Shown one piece after another: positions 62,022 through 64,000 of a stretch of 64,000 nt of DNA (position 1 is its first letter; each line of letters begins with the position of its first letter). Location: assembly GCF_008831285.2 (NCBI RefSeq), contig NC_045141.1:23094742-23158741 (forward strand), read 5' to 3'. Origin of the DNA: Nymphaea colorata (taxonomy: Eukaryota; Streptophyta; Magnoliopsida; Nymphaeales; Nymphaeaceae). Made by a program: the position numbers and the translations under genes. Below the pieces are notes generated by a model that did not search any database, had not been told where the DNA came from, and saw only the letters and a list, made by a program, of their open reading frames with translations.

Positions 62022-64000
62022 TTTGTTCCTCATTCTGGTTCATCCAGTGCTTCATTTTTGGTGTATTGGACTTTTTTGGCTGTCGGAATTTTTATGATTT
62101 GGTGATCATGGAACCCGAATTTCTTAATGCTTTAAGTTTAGGCACATGCCTTGAACAATTTGAATTGACGTACCTTTTTTTAAAATTATGTCCAATCATT
62201 TTGATATGGTACCCAATTAATCTCGTCCATTCTCTTCTCTCTGGTTTCTCCTGTATTTTTTTTTTTTGCAGGCGGTCCGATGCCTGCCCATGTCGTGCGA
62301 TGTTCCTTTGTTTATTGTTTCCTGTCTACCAAATGGGCGATGGATGGGTGAAGCAATGCTACAAACAGACTATGCCAGCACAAATGCCTCCTCCGTATTA
62401 ACGTATACATTACTTGCGGTGAACGATGTTGAATCAGATAGACAAAGTTTAATATACATGGCACGTATTTTACACCTACCAATTGGTGCGTCTAGCCGCC
62501 TAGACCTCCGTAGTATAGTATGTCGAGTGGCGGATTGTGCGATACTAATGAAAAGAAAATTGAATGGAGGTGGTTTGAGGTTTCACCTTTCTAATAGGAA
62601 ATCATATGACATTGAAAAACTTTCTATGAAATACTTTTTTTGGACTTTAATCGTCTAAGCTGATTTGATTGCTTGGTAATTCTGATGTTTGGTTTTGATG
62701 AACCGAAAGTTCTAATCGTGATTTATTGCACACGAAATCGTTTAATTGAACTGAACATTTCATTTCTCTAAGAAGTTTTATATGGGACTACTAAGTCCTT
62801 AGCCTTCTTCTTAGGGGGGGCTGTAAAACCCTCCACTAGGTCTTCCCTCGTTTTAGAGAGTCAGCCCAGACTTAACTTGCAAAAGGAGGTGCGCCCAATG
62901 AAAATCAAGCTACGTTTGCCTTTTCTTCTTTGGGTACTGCCATGGTATTAAGGTCACTTTCTTCCTCTATTGCCTAACCCAACGTCGCTTCGTCTACTGT
63001 CTGACTGGTTTATAACCAATGCGAACGCATCTACATGAGGCATGATGAAATTGGCTGTGATGCGGACGACTAGATTATGTTGATTGGCTTTCAAATCTTA
63101 CTTTTCACTATTTGGATATAAAAAGCAGCCATTCATCCCTTGGGTGGTTAGCACATCAAAGTTCATAAATTAGAACCCTAGGAGTTCAAATTCTATGGTT
63201 GTTTGGAATAAGAAAATATTGGTTTTTTTTTTTTTTTTTGGGTCCACGTTCTTCTCTTGACCAGATTTCTGAGTGATCCTGCCCCTGAAGAGGTAAGCAA
63301 GGGAGAGCGAAAGAGAGAGGTGAACACAAGAGAATAAAATACGTCTTATCTCTTTTCTCCTTATCCCCTGAGCGCCTGAGAGTACAGTCTGGGGAAGGCC
63401 GTCCGGTGAATGCGAGCTGTTACATAGATGAAAGAAAATGGTGGCAACGAAGGGATTTTCCCTGCCAGCTGATTAGAAGGTCAATTTAGGACCTTCAAAG
63501 TGAAGGATTTAAAAGTACGACCTCTTGGGCACCTCTTTTGCACAATGTGGTGTTCACGATGAAGAAAAGGAAGCAAAATGTGAATAAAACGATTGTGGAG
63601 AACGATGATAAGCACTTTAGAACGGCATGAAGCTCATTCCATTAACAACTCTTTCTACTGCAGGAATTATGGAAAAATAGAAATATTATCCAGAAAAATG
63701 CCCCATCCTTCGTTTTTTCTTGATTCCGAACACTTTGTTTGGCAAAAAAAGAACTTCTTCAATCTTGAGGGAAACCAAAGGGCGATCTCTCCACAGGTTT
63801 TCCCCAGAAAACCAGTATCAGAAGCTTGATGGAAGCACAAACAGACCACGCAAAACCACGCCCCTCGTTACATAAAACAAATTCTTTGTGATCAATAATA
63901 ATTGCATTGTGAACAGAAAGGGAGAAGAATTCCCTCTTAGAGAGTGGCATAGCTGAATTACTTTCCTTTCCTTTCTAGCTATTCAGAGTTCAGAATGGAA
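62022..64000. other. L15 3' region and flanking DNA to the window end
   Basis: The frame at 62266-62658 (130 residues) has no recognised family. T-rich and GA-rich runs are present. No supported gene is seen up to 64000. Confidence 0.5.
63140..63235 (+). mobile_element. tRNA-derived SINE-like relic with T-rich end
   Basis: TGGGTGGTTAGCACATC (A-box-like) and, 35 bp on, GGAGTTCAAATTCT (B-box-like), followed by a run of about 18 T's. This is the best formed of the four such relics in the window. Confidence 0.4.

Noticed and set aside
62266-62658. 130-residue open frame after L15
   Set aside because: No family resemblance, no splice or promoter context; likely chance in the 3' flank.

Overview
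This is plant nuclear DNA. Genes are split by GT-AG introns in an AT-rich background full of simple repeats and transposon relics, and two products are plant-specific in form (a chloroplast-type N-acetylglutamate kinase and a 597-residue GT47 glycosyltransferase). The sequence alone does not fix the species; a flowering plant is most likely. Exons were assembled by hand from splice sites, reading phase and family knowledge. All multi-exon models close in frame.

Layout. (1) 1-5.4 kb: a repeat-rich stretch with the relic last exon of a terpene synthase (2454-2720), carrying one nonsense codon. (2) 5.4-22.8 kb, minus strand: a 17-exon gene for an 880-residue SNF2 ATPase of the ALC1/CHD1L type (plant CHR10/ASG3). 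It has an 8-nt microexon inside the Walker A motif, a partly duplicated exon 7, and a 6.35-kb intron built from diverged duplications. (3) 22.8-27.7 kb: GA-rich upstream DNA and a broken LINE. (4) 27.95-29.05 kb, plus strand: intronless N-acetylglutamate kinase. (5) 33.3-39.7 kb, minus strand: four-exon exostosin-family (GT47) glycosyltransferase with a leader intron and an AUGUAA start-stop element just before its start codon. (6) 41.5-45.3 kb, minus strand: four-exon gene for a 352-residue protein I do not recognise, with a C-terminal membrane segment. (7) 48.4-55.8 kb, plus strand: mitochondrial cytochrome c1. (8) 58.4-62.0 kb, plus strand: intact cytosolic ribosomal protein L15 (eL15).

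Most interesting result. The cytochrome c1 gene has no recognisable presequence exon of its own. Upstream of its first conserved exon lie an L15-type exon 1 (48420-48423) and a shortened L15 exon 2 (51924-52000). The shortening is exactly 90 nt, both splice sites are intact, and the exon ends in the phase needed to splice into cytochrome c1. The conceptual product starts with 27 L15-derived residues that are basic and amphipathic, as a mitochondrial targeting peptide should be. Plant cytochrome c1 is known in other species to have acquired its presequence by exon shuffling from cytosolic GAPDH. Here the donor appears to be ribosomal protein L15, whose intact paralogue lies only 3 kb downstream. 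A younger, broken L15 copy (48.98-50.81 kb) is nested in the first intron of the chimera, flanked by a direct repeat of about 250 bp.

The genes look like independent housekeeping genes, not a cluster. Their products act in chromatin remodelling, arginine synthesis, cell-wall glycan synthesis, mitochondrial respiration and cytosolic translation. The remaining DNA is intergenic or intronic, with SINE-like, LINE, MITE-like and terminal-inverted-repeat relics.
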